Positions 44,847 to 53,945 of a DNA stretch of 64,000 bases are shown piece by piece. The translations under genes were made by a program, and so were the position numbers. The stretch lies in the NCBI GenBank assembly GCA_008729055.1, contig SDUX01000010.1, positions 2,061,090 through 2,125,089 on the forward strand. Direction: 5' to 3'. How positions within the stretch are numbered: the stretch's first letter is position 1; each line of letters begins with the position of its first letter. Below the pieces are notes generated by a model. It worked only from the letters and a program-made list of their open reading frames with translations. It searched no databases and had not been told where the DNA came from. This stretch comes from Pyropia haitanensis (lineage: Eukaryota > Rhodophyta > Bangiophyceae > Bangiales > Bangiaceae).

Positions 44847-44901
44847 GGGGCGGGCGGGCGGGCGGGCGGGCGGGCGGGCGGGCGGGCGGGCGGGCGGGCG
44901 G
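44847..44901. repeat. (GGGC)n tetranucleotide array
   Basis: About thirteen perfect units lie 145 bases downstream of the NRAMP stop. It is the reverse-orientation counterpart of the array at 9798-9843 and has strong G-quadruplex potential on the plus strand. Confidence 0.9.
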
Positions 44902-44953
44902 CTGAGCTGGGTGGCTCTCCTGCTGTCGCCGCGACCGCCGCCGCCTCCGCTGC

Positions 44954-45075
44954 CGCGGCTGCTGCTGCTGCCATGATCACCCCCACCGCCGCTGCCTCCG
45001 CCGCTGCCTTCGCCGCCGCTGCCGCCGCCGCCGCCACCGCCGCCGCCGCAGTCGCGGCTGCTGCTGCTGCCATGA
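44954..45075. repeat. 23-bp direct repeat
   Basis: The same 23-base sequence (beginning CGCGGCTGCTGCTGCTG and ending CCATGA) occurs at 44954-44976 and 45053-45075, 99 bases apart, in a GCC/GCT-rich stretch. Confidence 0.75.
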
Positions 45076-46020
45076 CTGCCGTCGAGTGCGGCCTGTTGTG
45101 GTCGCCGCCGCCATCCACCACCGCCGCGCCGCTGTCGCTGCCTGCGGGCGAGGCGCCGCCGCCGCCGCCGCTGCCCCCCTCTTTTTGCTCCCTCCCTCCC
45201 TGGCTGCCTCCAATGGCAGGGGCATGCCTTCGTCCCCCCCCCCCCCTCTTTTGGTCATCGGGCGCACTTGAGGGCACAACTACCGGCGTTGTCGTGGGCG
45301 CACTTCTTCCATGGACAGTCCCTGTTTTTCTCTTTTTTTTTTGTTCGAGGGGGATGGAGAGGGGGTAGAAGGCGGGAGTCGGCCGCGCCCACGCAGGACC
45401 CGGGGGCTGTTTACCACCCGCGCCCGCGGCCCGCCGCGGGCGCGGAGAGCGGGGAGGGGGCGGCGAGGGGGGAGCACCAAAAGTCGAGCGCCACCGACGC
45501 TCACGCCACACCTGCCGCCTGATCCACGGCGGCACCCGCCGCGCCGGGGACCGGTGCGCCGCCCCGAGCAGGGGACAGCTGGCAGGTCGTCGTTGCCGCC
45601 ACCACTACCGCAGCCGCTGCCGCCACCCCCGCCGCCGCAACCGCGGCCGCAGCCGCACCGCCGGCTGGGGCAGCCTCGTGCACCGGGGGGGGGGTGGGGG
45701 GCTCGGGGGCGCTTCTCGCCCGTTCGCCTGCCCGCCCGCCTGCTCACCCGCGCCCACCCGCCGCGGCCACGCGCCGCCGCGCCCCCACGGCAGCCGCCGC
45801 CCCGTCGGCGGCGGGGCACCCAGCTGGGCGCCCCCCCCCGCCCGTGCCGCCGCCGTCGACACAGTGCCCGCCGTACCCGCCGCCGGCGGTCGCGGTGGGG
45901 CCTACAGCCGCACACCGCCGTCGGCCGGCCTTCCGCCACCCGCCACCCCTCTGCTCCCCGCCCGCGCGCGCGCGCCACGCCGCCGTCAAAGCCGCCGCCG
46001 CCGCCACTCCGGCGGCGCCC

Positions 46021-46154
46021 TCAAAACTTGAACGACTTTTGGCGCGCCGCGGCGGCGGCGGCCGCCTCGCGCGCGGCGGCCTCGTCGGCGGCCGCGTCGG
46101 CCTTGCGCTTGCGGCTCGCCGCGCGGCGGTCGGCGGCCCCCCCCGGGGGCGGCC

Positions 46155-46190
<36 letters not shown>

Positions 46191-46426
46191 ACGGGGCGAC
46201 CGCGTCGCCAACGGCGTACACGTGGGAGGTGCCGAGCAGCGCGCCGTCGGCGGTGCGCGACGCGACGGCGGGGAGGACGGTGTACAGCGACGAGGCGGGG
46301 GGAGGGGGGGGAGGGGTGGTGTCGGCCGACCCGCCGCCCGCCGCCGCGCCCACCGCCCCGGCCGCGGTGGCGCCGCCCTTGCGCAGCTGCACCGGCGCGC
46401 CGCCGGGGGTGCCTGGCGGCGGCAGC

Positions 46427-46461
<35 letters not shown>

Positions 46462-47802
46462 GCCGCCGCCCAGCGCGCCTACGCCCGCCCCGTCCTCCGT
46501 GTCGGGTGGCGGTGGCGGCACCGCCGCGGCGCCCGCCGCCGCCGCAGCAGCGGCATCGGCGTCCCCCCCAGCGCCTCCCCCCGCCCGCTCGTCGTCGGCG
46601 TCGTCGTCTGGGACAAAGTCCCCCCACCGCCGCGCCTTGGCCGCCGCCGCCGCCGCCTCGGCGGCCTCGGCCGCGGCCGCCGCCGCGGCGGCGGCGGGGT
46701 CCCCCTTGCCGGCCGGCGCGCCCGGCGCGGCGCCGCCGACGGAGAGGGTGCCGCCCCAGCGGGGCCGCCCCGTGGTCGGGTGCAGCGGCGGCCGCCCCCA
46801 CCCGCCCTGGGCGTAGCCCCACACCCCCCCCGGCGGCGGCGGCGCGTTGACGCCCGGCAGGCGGAGCGTCGGGTAGGCCGGCGGCGGCCCGTACTGCTGC
46901 ATGGCGCGGAGCCACGGCGGCGGGTGCACGCCGTCCGGGGGCATGCCCAGCGCCGCGCGCAGGTCGGCCGACAGCTCGCCCGGCACGGGCCGCCGACCGC
47001 CCGGGCCGTCGCCGCCGCCGCCGCCCTCTGTCTCGCGGAGCTCATAGTAGAGGTCCCCCATCGGCGTCAGCCGCGGCTTGGTCGCGTGCACGAAGAAGGC
47101 GTCGCGGAGGACCTTGGCCGGCACCCCCCCCGCGCCCATCTTTGGGCGAATCCGCTCCCGGCCGACCCGCTTCATGCTCTTCTCCGCCGCCGCGTCGGCG
47201 GCCGCGTCGCGGAGGCCGCCAATGCCCGTCGCGGCAATGTAGGGGGGCAGCTCAAACGGGGCCTTGGCGAGGCCCCGCTTGTTCTGCAGGTACTTGCGCT
47301 TTTGACGCCAGTGGCCGGGCACGGGGATGGGGGGCGGGACAGCCGTCGCCTTGAGCGCCGCGAGCAGGTCGGGCTCGGGCGACGCCACGTCCCACGGGTC
47401 CACCACCGACGGCACCGCGACGCGCGCCTTGAGCGCCGCGATCGACGGGCGCGCCATGCGGCGGCGGCGGCGCTCGCTGAGGCCCGCAAGGGGGTCCGCG
47501 GGGGGGGCGTCCCCGCCGCCGCCGCTGCCGCCTTCATCGTCGCTGTCGCCGGTGGTGGCCGCCGTCGCGCCCTTGCCAGCGCCGCCCCCCGCCGCGGCCG
47601 CACCATCCCTGGCACCGTCGGCCGCCGGCGGGTCGTCGGCGTCGCCGCCTTCCCAGCTGGGGCGCGCGGAGAAGCGGGCGAACACGTCGGCGAGGGAGGC
47701 GGGCACGTCCGCGTCGGCGAGGCCCGTCCCGTCGGTGATGGCAGACGGAACAACGTACTCTACCTGGATTGCAGGCGACGCCGGTGGCCGTGCCGTTGCC
47801 AT
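46021..47802 (-). CDS. SF3B2: splicing factor 3B subunit 2 (SF3B2/SAP145, Cus1)
   Basis: U2 snRNP component that helps anchor U2 at the branch site with SF3B4. A single intact frame of 593 residues tracks the human protein: AIQVEYV at the N-terminus, a DUF382 region (RPSIAALKARVAVPSVV, VPGHWRQKRKYLQNKRG, KAPFELPPYIAATGI, RERIRPKMG, TKPRLTPMGDLYYE), and the PSP domain (GELSADLRAALGM, PPPWLRAMQQYGPPPAYP, WGYAQGGWGRPP). Near the end are VLPAVASRTADGALLGTSHVY and the terminal KSFKF, matching human EFKF. The N-terminal SAP-domain and Pro-rich region of animal SF3B2 is absent, so the size is nearer to yeast Cus1. Poly-Ala and poly-Gly insertions lie between PSP and the tail. No frame disruption was seen. 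Confidence 0.95.
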
Positions 47803-48608
47803 GGCGGCAGACGGCGGTAGACAGTCGGGTGGGTTGGACAGGGGGGATGGGGGGGGGGTGGAGCGAGCAGCGCCAGCACGCGTCGCGTCGACTTCGGGTG
47901 TCGCGCGCCGCGTCGCGGCTCAACCAAGATGTGAAGTACAATTTAATTACATAACGACGCTAGACAACTCGTATTATATTTTCGGACACGTGGACGTCTC
48001 TGTTCATGAGGAGGAAGAACAGAAACGGCTGGCAGGGACGCCTTGCGTGTAGGGAGATCGCTTCGCGCCTGCATCGGGAACCTGCCCCATCCGCCGACCC
48101 TTCGGCGACACGCCAGCCTGTCGCGTGGCGGGTGTCTAGGCGCCGCCTATGGGGGGCACGTGGGGGCGCGTGCACATCGTGGACAGCTGGAGGTGCGCGT
48201 TGGGTGCGTGCGTGGCGCTCGCACCTGCAGGTAGCGCGGGCGGCGGTGGCGTGCGCTCCGCGGCCTCCCGCCGCAACCCCCCGTACTGGATGCGCGCGTG
48301 CCAGTTGTGCCGGCCACAAGGGGCTTCCAAGGCCCAGGCAGAGGGGACTTTGTGCAAAAGGGGGGAAAAATGCGGGGCGGGAGTGGCTTGAAAAGAGGAC
48401 AGCTTTGGCAGTCGGCGTAGCTGCGGTTACTGTCTGTCACTCCGCGGACGTGTCGGCCCTTCCATAGTCCTCCGCCTTCACTGTCTGCCCGGTCCGCGCT
48501 TCCTTCCCCGGCGTTGCCATCGTGGAGGGCTGGAACCTCGAGACCCGCCACACGCACGTGGACCCCCCCTTCAGCCCCCCTTCGATTTCCCCCTTCCCTT
48601 TGTCCCCC
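47803..48608. other. divergent promoter region, SF3B2 / GAF-like gene
   Basis: Contains an unusually AT-rich patch (47930-47990) and C/T-rich leaders on the sense strand of both genes (minus strand at 47838-47870; plus strand at 48560-48608). No coding signal is seen. Confidence 0.45.
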
Positions 48609-50540
48609 ATGATGCGCCACTCCTCGCGGCCATGGAACAGCTTTGCCACGGGCGAGGCGGTACCCCCCCCCCACCTTTCGTTGCCAGCGACGCCGCCGAG
48701 GACCCCCCGGGGGTTGCTCGTGGATAAGCAGCCCCCCCCGCCGCGGGCCACGCGCAGCGACTCGGCGCGGGTGGTAACGCTGCGGCCACACCCGCCGGCG
48801 GAGGACCTCCCCTTTGACGTGGAGCCCCTCACGCCCGAATGGCGCGAGGGGGGTAACGACGACGGCGACGGCGGCGGCGACGGCGAAGACCAATGCCATG
48901 GCGGTGGCCGCCCAGGCGTGCCAGGCGGCCTCCCAGACGGCCACCGCCCGTCGGCGGCCGCAGTGGCATGGTGGGGCGGCTGGGGCGGGAGCGGCGGTGG
49001 TCGTGGCGGCGCCGGCCGCAGCGGTGGCAGCGACAGCGGCGGCGGCGGCGGCAGCGGCGTTCGCCGTCTCACCCTGCCCGTCTGGGCAGACGACCGCCCC
49101 GGCGACAGCCTCGACTGGGAGGACCTGGACGGCGACGCCGATGTGGACGGCAGGGGCCATGACGGCGGCGGGCCCCCCGACACGGCCGCGACCGCGCCAG
49201 CGGGGCTGCTGTCGCCGGCGGGTGCCCCGGTCGGGGAGTCTGCGGCACCGCCGCCACGGGCGGTGCTCGAAGATGGCAGAGCGATGGGGGGCGTCGCCGT
49301 CACAACCGCAACGTTAAACGGCTCCGCACTCGGCCAAGTTGCCGAGGATGACAGAGCGATGGACGCCGCGGCCGCCGAGGCCGCGGCTGCCGTACAGAAG
49401 AGGGCAACCCCCGCGGTGGAAGCGAGCGGGGATATGGCCGCCGCCACCGCCGGCCCGGCCGCATCGCCGCTGCGGTTGCAAGTGCGGTCGCGGCCGCGGG
49501 CCTCACCCGGCTCGGTTGCCTCTGCGGGCAACGGCGGCGGGCCGCGCCAAGGGGTGCTGTCGTCACCCGCGCCGCGGCGACGGGCACCCTCCCCAGGCGG
49601 GAGTCCCCCCTTGCGGGTTCCACCGTCGACGACCGCTCACGGGTCTGCGCCTCCCGACCCGACGGGGACCCCCCCTCCGCTCCTCGGCGTGACGCCCGCT
49701 GCAGTCGAGGCGATTGGCGCGCTCGCCGCGGCCCTCCCCCCCTCCGTGTGGGCACGGGGCACGCCCGACTGGCGGGCGGGCATCGCCGCTGCTGTCACCG
49801 CCCTCCTCTTCCCGTCGCCACAGACGCCGCTGGCAGCCGCCACCGGCGGCGGCGCCGCCGCCGCCCCCGCCCTACCGTCGGTGCTGTCCCCCGCCGTCCT
49901 GACGCCCCTCCTCCACCGCACCGCCACCGCCCACGGGTTTCCGCTGGTGGAGGTGTGGCTCCCCGTCATGGTCACCGACGGCGCACCGGGCAGGAGCAGC
50001 CGCTCACACCCGCCTACCGCGGCCACCGCCGCCGCTGTCAACCGCACCGCCGCCACCAATAGCAACGTCGGCGCCAAAGGCAGCGGCAGCGGCAGCAGCA
50101 ACGGCAGTAGCGGCGGCCACCCCCCCCCCGCCACCCCCATTGGCGGCCGCTGCTCCCACCTGCGCCTCGGTTGGACGACCGTCGCGCCGAGTGCGTCCGC
50201 CGCCGACGCGGCGGCGCTCCCCCGCTACGCCGCCCGCGTCGCCGGCACCACCTTCCGCCCCGCCGTCGGCCTCCCCGGCCGCGTCTACGTGACGCGGCGG
50301 CCGGAAGCGCTCGGCCGGCACGGCCTGGCCGACCGCCGCCGCTTCCGCCGCGCCGCCGCCGCGGCGGCGGCGGGGCTCGGCGCCGCGTTTGCGGTGCCGC
50401 TGCTCACCGCGGCCGACGCGGTGGCGGCGGTGGTGCTATTTGGTCGGGTGGGCGAGCCACCGGGGGGGGACGCCGCCGTCGCGGCGGCCGTGGATGAGGT
50501 GCGGGGGTGGGCGCGGCTGCTGGGAGCGGTGGCGGGGTAG
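48609..50540 (+). CDS. large low-complexity protein with a C-terminal GAF-like domain
   Basis: A frame of about 640 residues, counted from the first ATG (48609; a second ATG follows directly). The ORF opens upstream at a GTG, which I do not use. Roughly 380 residues are disordered: Gly/Asp/Ser-rich, with acidic DWEDLDGDAD and basic patches. The C-terminal 260 residues are more ordered: GFPLVEVWLPVMV, LRLGWTTVAPS, then TTFRPAVGLPGRVYVTRRPEAL, RRFRRAAAAAAAGLGAAFAVPLL and AVVLFGR. This pattern (exposed strand, GxGLPGRVw, AxxxGLxxAfaVPl) is typical of GAF domains as found in sensor proteins and in the N-terminal half of plant NIN-like proteins. No output domain is seen downstream. Ligand and role are unknown. 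Confidence 0.62.
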   Translation: MMRHSSRPWNSFATGEAVPPPHLSLPATPPRTPRGLLVDKQPPPPRATRSDSARVVTLRPHPPAEDLPFDVEPLTPEWREGGNDDGDGGGDGEDQCHGGGRPGVPGGLPDGHRPSAAAVAWWGGWGGSGGGRGGAGRSGGSDSGGGGGSGVRRLTLPVWADDRPGDSLDWEDLDGDADVDGRGHDGGGPPDTAATAPAGLLSPAGAPVGESAAPPPRAVLEDGRAMGGVAVTTATLNGSALGQVAEDDRAMDAAAAEAAAAVQKRATPAVEASGDMAAATAGPAASPLRLQVRSRPRASPGSVASAGNGGGPRQGVLSSPAPRRRAPSPGGSPPLRVPPSTTAHGSAPPDPTGTPPPLLGVTPAAVEAIGALAAALPPSVWARGTPDWRAGIAAAVTALLFPSPQTPLAAATGGGAAAAPALPSVLSPAVLTPLLHRTATAHGFPLVEVWLPVMVTDGAPGRSSRSHPPTAATAAAVNRTAATNSNVGAKGSGSGSSNGSSGGHPPPATPIGGRCSHLRLGWTTVAPSASAADAAALPRYAARVAGTTFRPAVGLPGRVYVTRRPEALGRHGLADRRRFRRAAAAAAAGLGAAFAVPLLTAADAVAAVVLFGRVGEPPGGDAAVAAAVDEVRGWARLLGAVAG

Positions 50541-50998
50541 TCTCAGAGGGGGGGGGGCGAGGGGGAGGGCGAAAGTGCAGGAGGAGGGCGGGCGGGCGGC
50601 CTCTGCCGAAACGGGCGGCCGCGAGACGGCGCGCGCGTGACGCGAGCTTGCTTTGGCGACGGCAAACGAATTCGAGCCCCAATGTCCGAGATTTTCGGTG
50701 CAAGGTGGCTGCAAAGTGGGGATCCGCCCCCCTCGTCAATCGGCGTCTGTGCGGGGGGGGTCAGTTGCCCGCCACCGTCACTGCGGCTTGGTGATCCCGC
50801 CACCCCGACCGTCGTCCACCCCCCCACTGCCCACCGTGCACCGTGCCCCTCACCCCCGCCTTTGTGGGACTGCCCGTGTCGACCGTCACCTCCCCCCCCC
50901 CCCGGTGTCACCACCGTAACCCCGGCCGCCTCCTTCCCCCCCACGCCGTGACCCTCCCCCACCCCCGCCCACCCCCCCCACTGGCCGCCGCCATCACC
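50541..50998 (+). other. intergenic: leader of the Sm_multidrug_ex-type gene
   Basis: Starts with purine-rich sequence after the upstream stop, then becomes strongly C/T-rich on the plus strand (50800-50990) up to the next ATG. No gene is seen. Confidence 0.4.
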
Positions 50999-52178
50999 AT
51001 GGCGGCCGCCTTCATCGCCGCCGCGCTCCCCCTCCGCCGCGCCCCCCCGCGGCTGCCCGCCACCACCCGCGCGCTCCCCCCCCCCCGCCACCCGCCGCGG
51101 GCCGCTCCGTGGGCGTTGCCGCCACCACCGCAGCGCTGCTGCCGCTGCTGCCGCCGACGCCATCCCCGTCGACGACGCCGCCGCCGCTGTCGCTGGCGGC
51201 GTCGTCGTCGTCGGCGCTCCCACCGCGGCACGCCGCCGCCCGCCGGCCAGCGTCGGCGGCGGCGGCGGCGCGGTCGCCCGGCGCGGCGGCGGCGGCGGCC
51301 GCCGCGGCGGCGGTGACGCTGCTGGCGCTCGTGTCACCGGGGGTGGCGCTCGCGGCGGCCGCGGCGGCCGCGTCGGCGCCGCCGCCGCCGCCGCCCGCCG
51401 CGCTCCTCGTCAGTGCCGCCGCCGCCGACGCGCCGCCGTCGGCGGCGGCGGCGGCAGAGGCGGTGGCGGCGCCATCGTCGGTGGCGGCGCCATCGTCAGC
51501 GGGCCCGTCCACGGCGGTGGCGGCCGACGTGGTCGCCGGCGTCGACGCGGCCGAGGCGCACCAGTCGGTCGGCGCCCGTGCGGCGGCCGCCCTCACCTCC
51601 CGTGGCGTGCCGCCCGAGGCGGTCGTCTTCCTCCTCTCCGCCATGCCCGTCATTGAGCTGCGCGGCGGCATCCCGACGGGCCTCCTCCTCGGCCTCCCCC
51701 CCACCACCGTCTTCCCGCTGGCGGTGGCGGGCAACGCGGCGCCCATACTGCCGATGCTCGCGCTGCTGCGGCTGCGGTGGGTCAACCGGGTGCTGCGGCC
51801 GGCGCTCGACGCGGCGCGCGCCAAGACGGCGGGCCTCCAGCCGGGCGGCCTGGGCGTGGGCCTCGCCCTCTTTGTGGGCGTCCCGCTGCCGGGGACGGGC
51901 GTGTGGACAGGCGTGATGGGCGCGCACGTGCTGGGGATGGCGCCCGGGGTGGCGGCGGGCGCGCTGGGGGGGGGGTGCTGATGGCGGCGGTGGTGGTTAT
52001 GGCCGTGTGCCAGGCAGGGTGGGTCGGGGGGGGGGTCGCGCTCCTCGCGTTTGGCTTTGGGGGGGTCGCGACCGCGATCAAGGCGCGGCGGGCGGCGCCC
52101 GCGGCGGCCGCCGACGCGGCGGCGGGTGCAGAGGGCGACGCCCTTGCCCCGGGCCGGCCGTCGGGGGAGGAGTTGTGA
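50999..52178 (+). CDS. plastid membrane protein of the small multidrug export (Sm_multidrug_ex, COG2426) family
   Basis: Uncharacterised membrane protein family present in cyanobacteria-like and plastid lineages. The core is AVVFLLSAMPVIELRGGIPTGL, AVAGNAAPILPMLALLRLRW and GLALFVGVPLPGTGVWTGVMGAHVLGM, matching the family's two hallmark repeats (PxxELRGGIPxGL and PLPGTGxWTG). About 150 Ala/Ser/Pro-rich residues precede it, probably transit peptide plus linker. From the ATG at 50999 (ACCATGG) the frame must change at C11 (51076-51086). At the end it changes at G10 (51966-51975), giving a last membrane helix (VLMAAVVVMAVCQAGWVGGGVALLAFGFGG) and a short charged tail to 52178. Transport activity is not established for the family. 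Confidence 0.8.
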
Positions 52179-53945
52179 GGAGCTGATGACGAGGGGGCAC
52201 AGGCGGGGCGCATGGGGGAGGGGCGGCCGCCACCAGCACCCTGCGTGATGGGGGGACGGGGTGTTGGAAGGTGAGCAAGCGGGAGTGAGCGGGAAGGGGG
52301 AGGGGGAGGGATCCGGCACCAAGGCAAGAGGGAGCAGCGCGGGAGGGGTGGTGGTACTGCCAGTGCCCGACGGATGCGGCGCCCCCCCGCTCTTTTTAGC
52401 CCCTGTTATATACGCCCTGTGGTCACCCTCGGACAACCTCGTCGCGCCTGGCGGGCGGCAGAGGCGAGCGTCGCTCGGCCGTCGACCTTCCGGTACCAAC
52501 CGGCTGCGCGGCCAACGCCCAAGCCCAGTGGTGGAGCGACTGCTGACCGCGCGGAAGCGCAATTGGGCCTCGCGCGCGCCCGTCCCCCCCGCTGTGCCTC
52601 GCCCGCTCTGTGGCTTCGCGACCGCGGGCGCGGCGACCGGCGGGGCGGCGGCAAAGGCGTTGTCAAGCCTGAGAGGCACGCGGCGCGCAGACGCGTACTG
52701 TATGGACAGCCTCCGTTTGGTCTGCCGTGAGCGCGCGCGGCCGTCCCGCCTTCTCTGCAGCCGCGAGCAGCCACGCGGCGTAACACGGCTGTCCGATGCC
52801 ATTCCCTACCGTACATGCGCTGCGCCGTGCGCCCGCCCCGTTGCTCGGTATCATCGACAGACAGGTCAGTGTTTGTATGTCAGTGCTGTAGCCCTCTGCC
52901 TGCCTCGGCTTGAACGTCGTTGCGGCGGGCGAAGGGGGTGGTGTCGCACACCTCGGACGCGTGCCGGGCGCGACGCCGCCACGTCGCGACCCGAGGGAAA
53001 GCCGCCGCATACGGTACGCATACGTAGCGCTGCTACAAACATAGAGCCGGTCATCCATACCATCCATCCATCGGGCGTTTGTTGTCGCGGCTAAGCGCTT
53101 TCCGTACCTTGAGCCGAGCCCGAAGTCAAAGCCTAGTGCTGATTGGGTGCGCGCACCGTCCAACGGCATGGCCTTCATCCAAGGCAACACGCTAGTGCGC
53201 TCAAACTGGAGGCCGGGAGCACGAAAAAGTAATGGGTAACTATGGCCACATCCATACCAGCTGACCGCGGGACCAGTCAGCGGGAAGAGCCACCGCCGCG
53301 GCCGGCCCATTGAGTGGACGCCCCACCGCAAATGACACCTCGCATGAAACGCGGTGAACTCCGCGGCGGGTCGTAGATAGGCGGAGAATGGCGGCGCCGT
53401 GGGGGCCCTACGTATTTTCGCGTCGGCTGGATTTGGGCTGTGCCGCCCCAACCCGAGGCGCCGGCGCGTCGGTGCTATGCGCTGTTAAAACGGTCCGCGG
53501 CTCGTCTCGGCACCGCCCCTCACCATGCGTGCAGGAGGGGAGGGGGCGTCGGGACACCCCCTCGCCGCGGCCCCTGTGCCGGACCCCGAGGTGCCGGCAG
53601 CGGCGGTGTGGCGCCACCCCGCGGTGCGTCGCGTGCGGCGGCGGCGGCGGGCCCACCGTCGCCGCCGGCGCCGCCTCCCTCCCCTCCCGTGCGTTGGCGA
53701 CCACACACGGCGGGCAGCGGCAGCCGGATGTGGGACGGACGCAGGAGAGTGCGTTGCGGTTCGCGCACGTGTGGCGGCGTGGCGGCCTCTTGAGCGTGCG
53801 CGCCCCCATCCGCCGACCGACGCGCGGACCCGGCCGGCCGGGGCGTCCGCCCACGCACGCACGCACCCGACCGACACCGGGCTACTCTCCCCTTGTCCGG
53901 CCTCTCTGCGGGCGCCCGACGCCCCTTCCGGGGCGGCACTGGAAC
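52179..53945. other. intergenic region upstream of the MLO-like gene
   Basis: 1.8 kb without recognisable coding signal. A TATATA-like stretch lies near 52406 and moderately AT-rich DNA at 53000-53250. The long plus-strand frame that covers 53388 onward is simply the upstream extension of the next gene and is Arg/Pro-rich, so I exclude it. Confidence 0.4.

Larger units (their letters stand above)
44704..46020. other. convergent 3' intergenic region, NRAMP / SF3B2
   Basis: 1.3 kb of low-complexity DNA: a (GGGC)n array, GCC/GCT-rich repeats (44930-45170), a T-rich patch (45320-45345) and GC-rich DNA up to the SF3B2 stop. The Ala-rich translations have no domain character. No gene is supported. 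Confidence 0.45.

Noticed and set aside
53388..53945. N-terminal extension of the MLO-like frame
   Set aside because: Arg/Pro/His-rich and lacking protein character; the ATG at 53946 is the first with a sensible membrane protein downstream.
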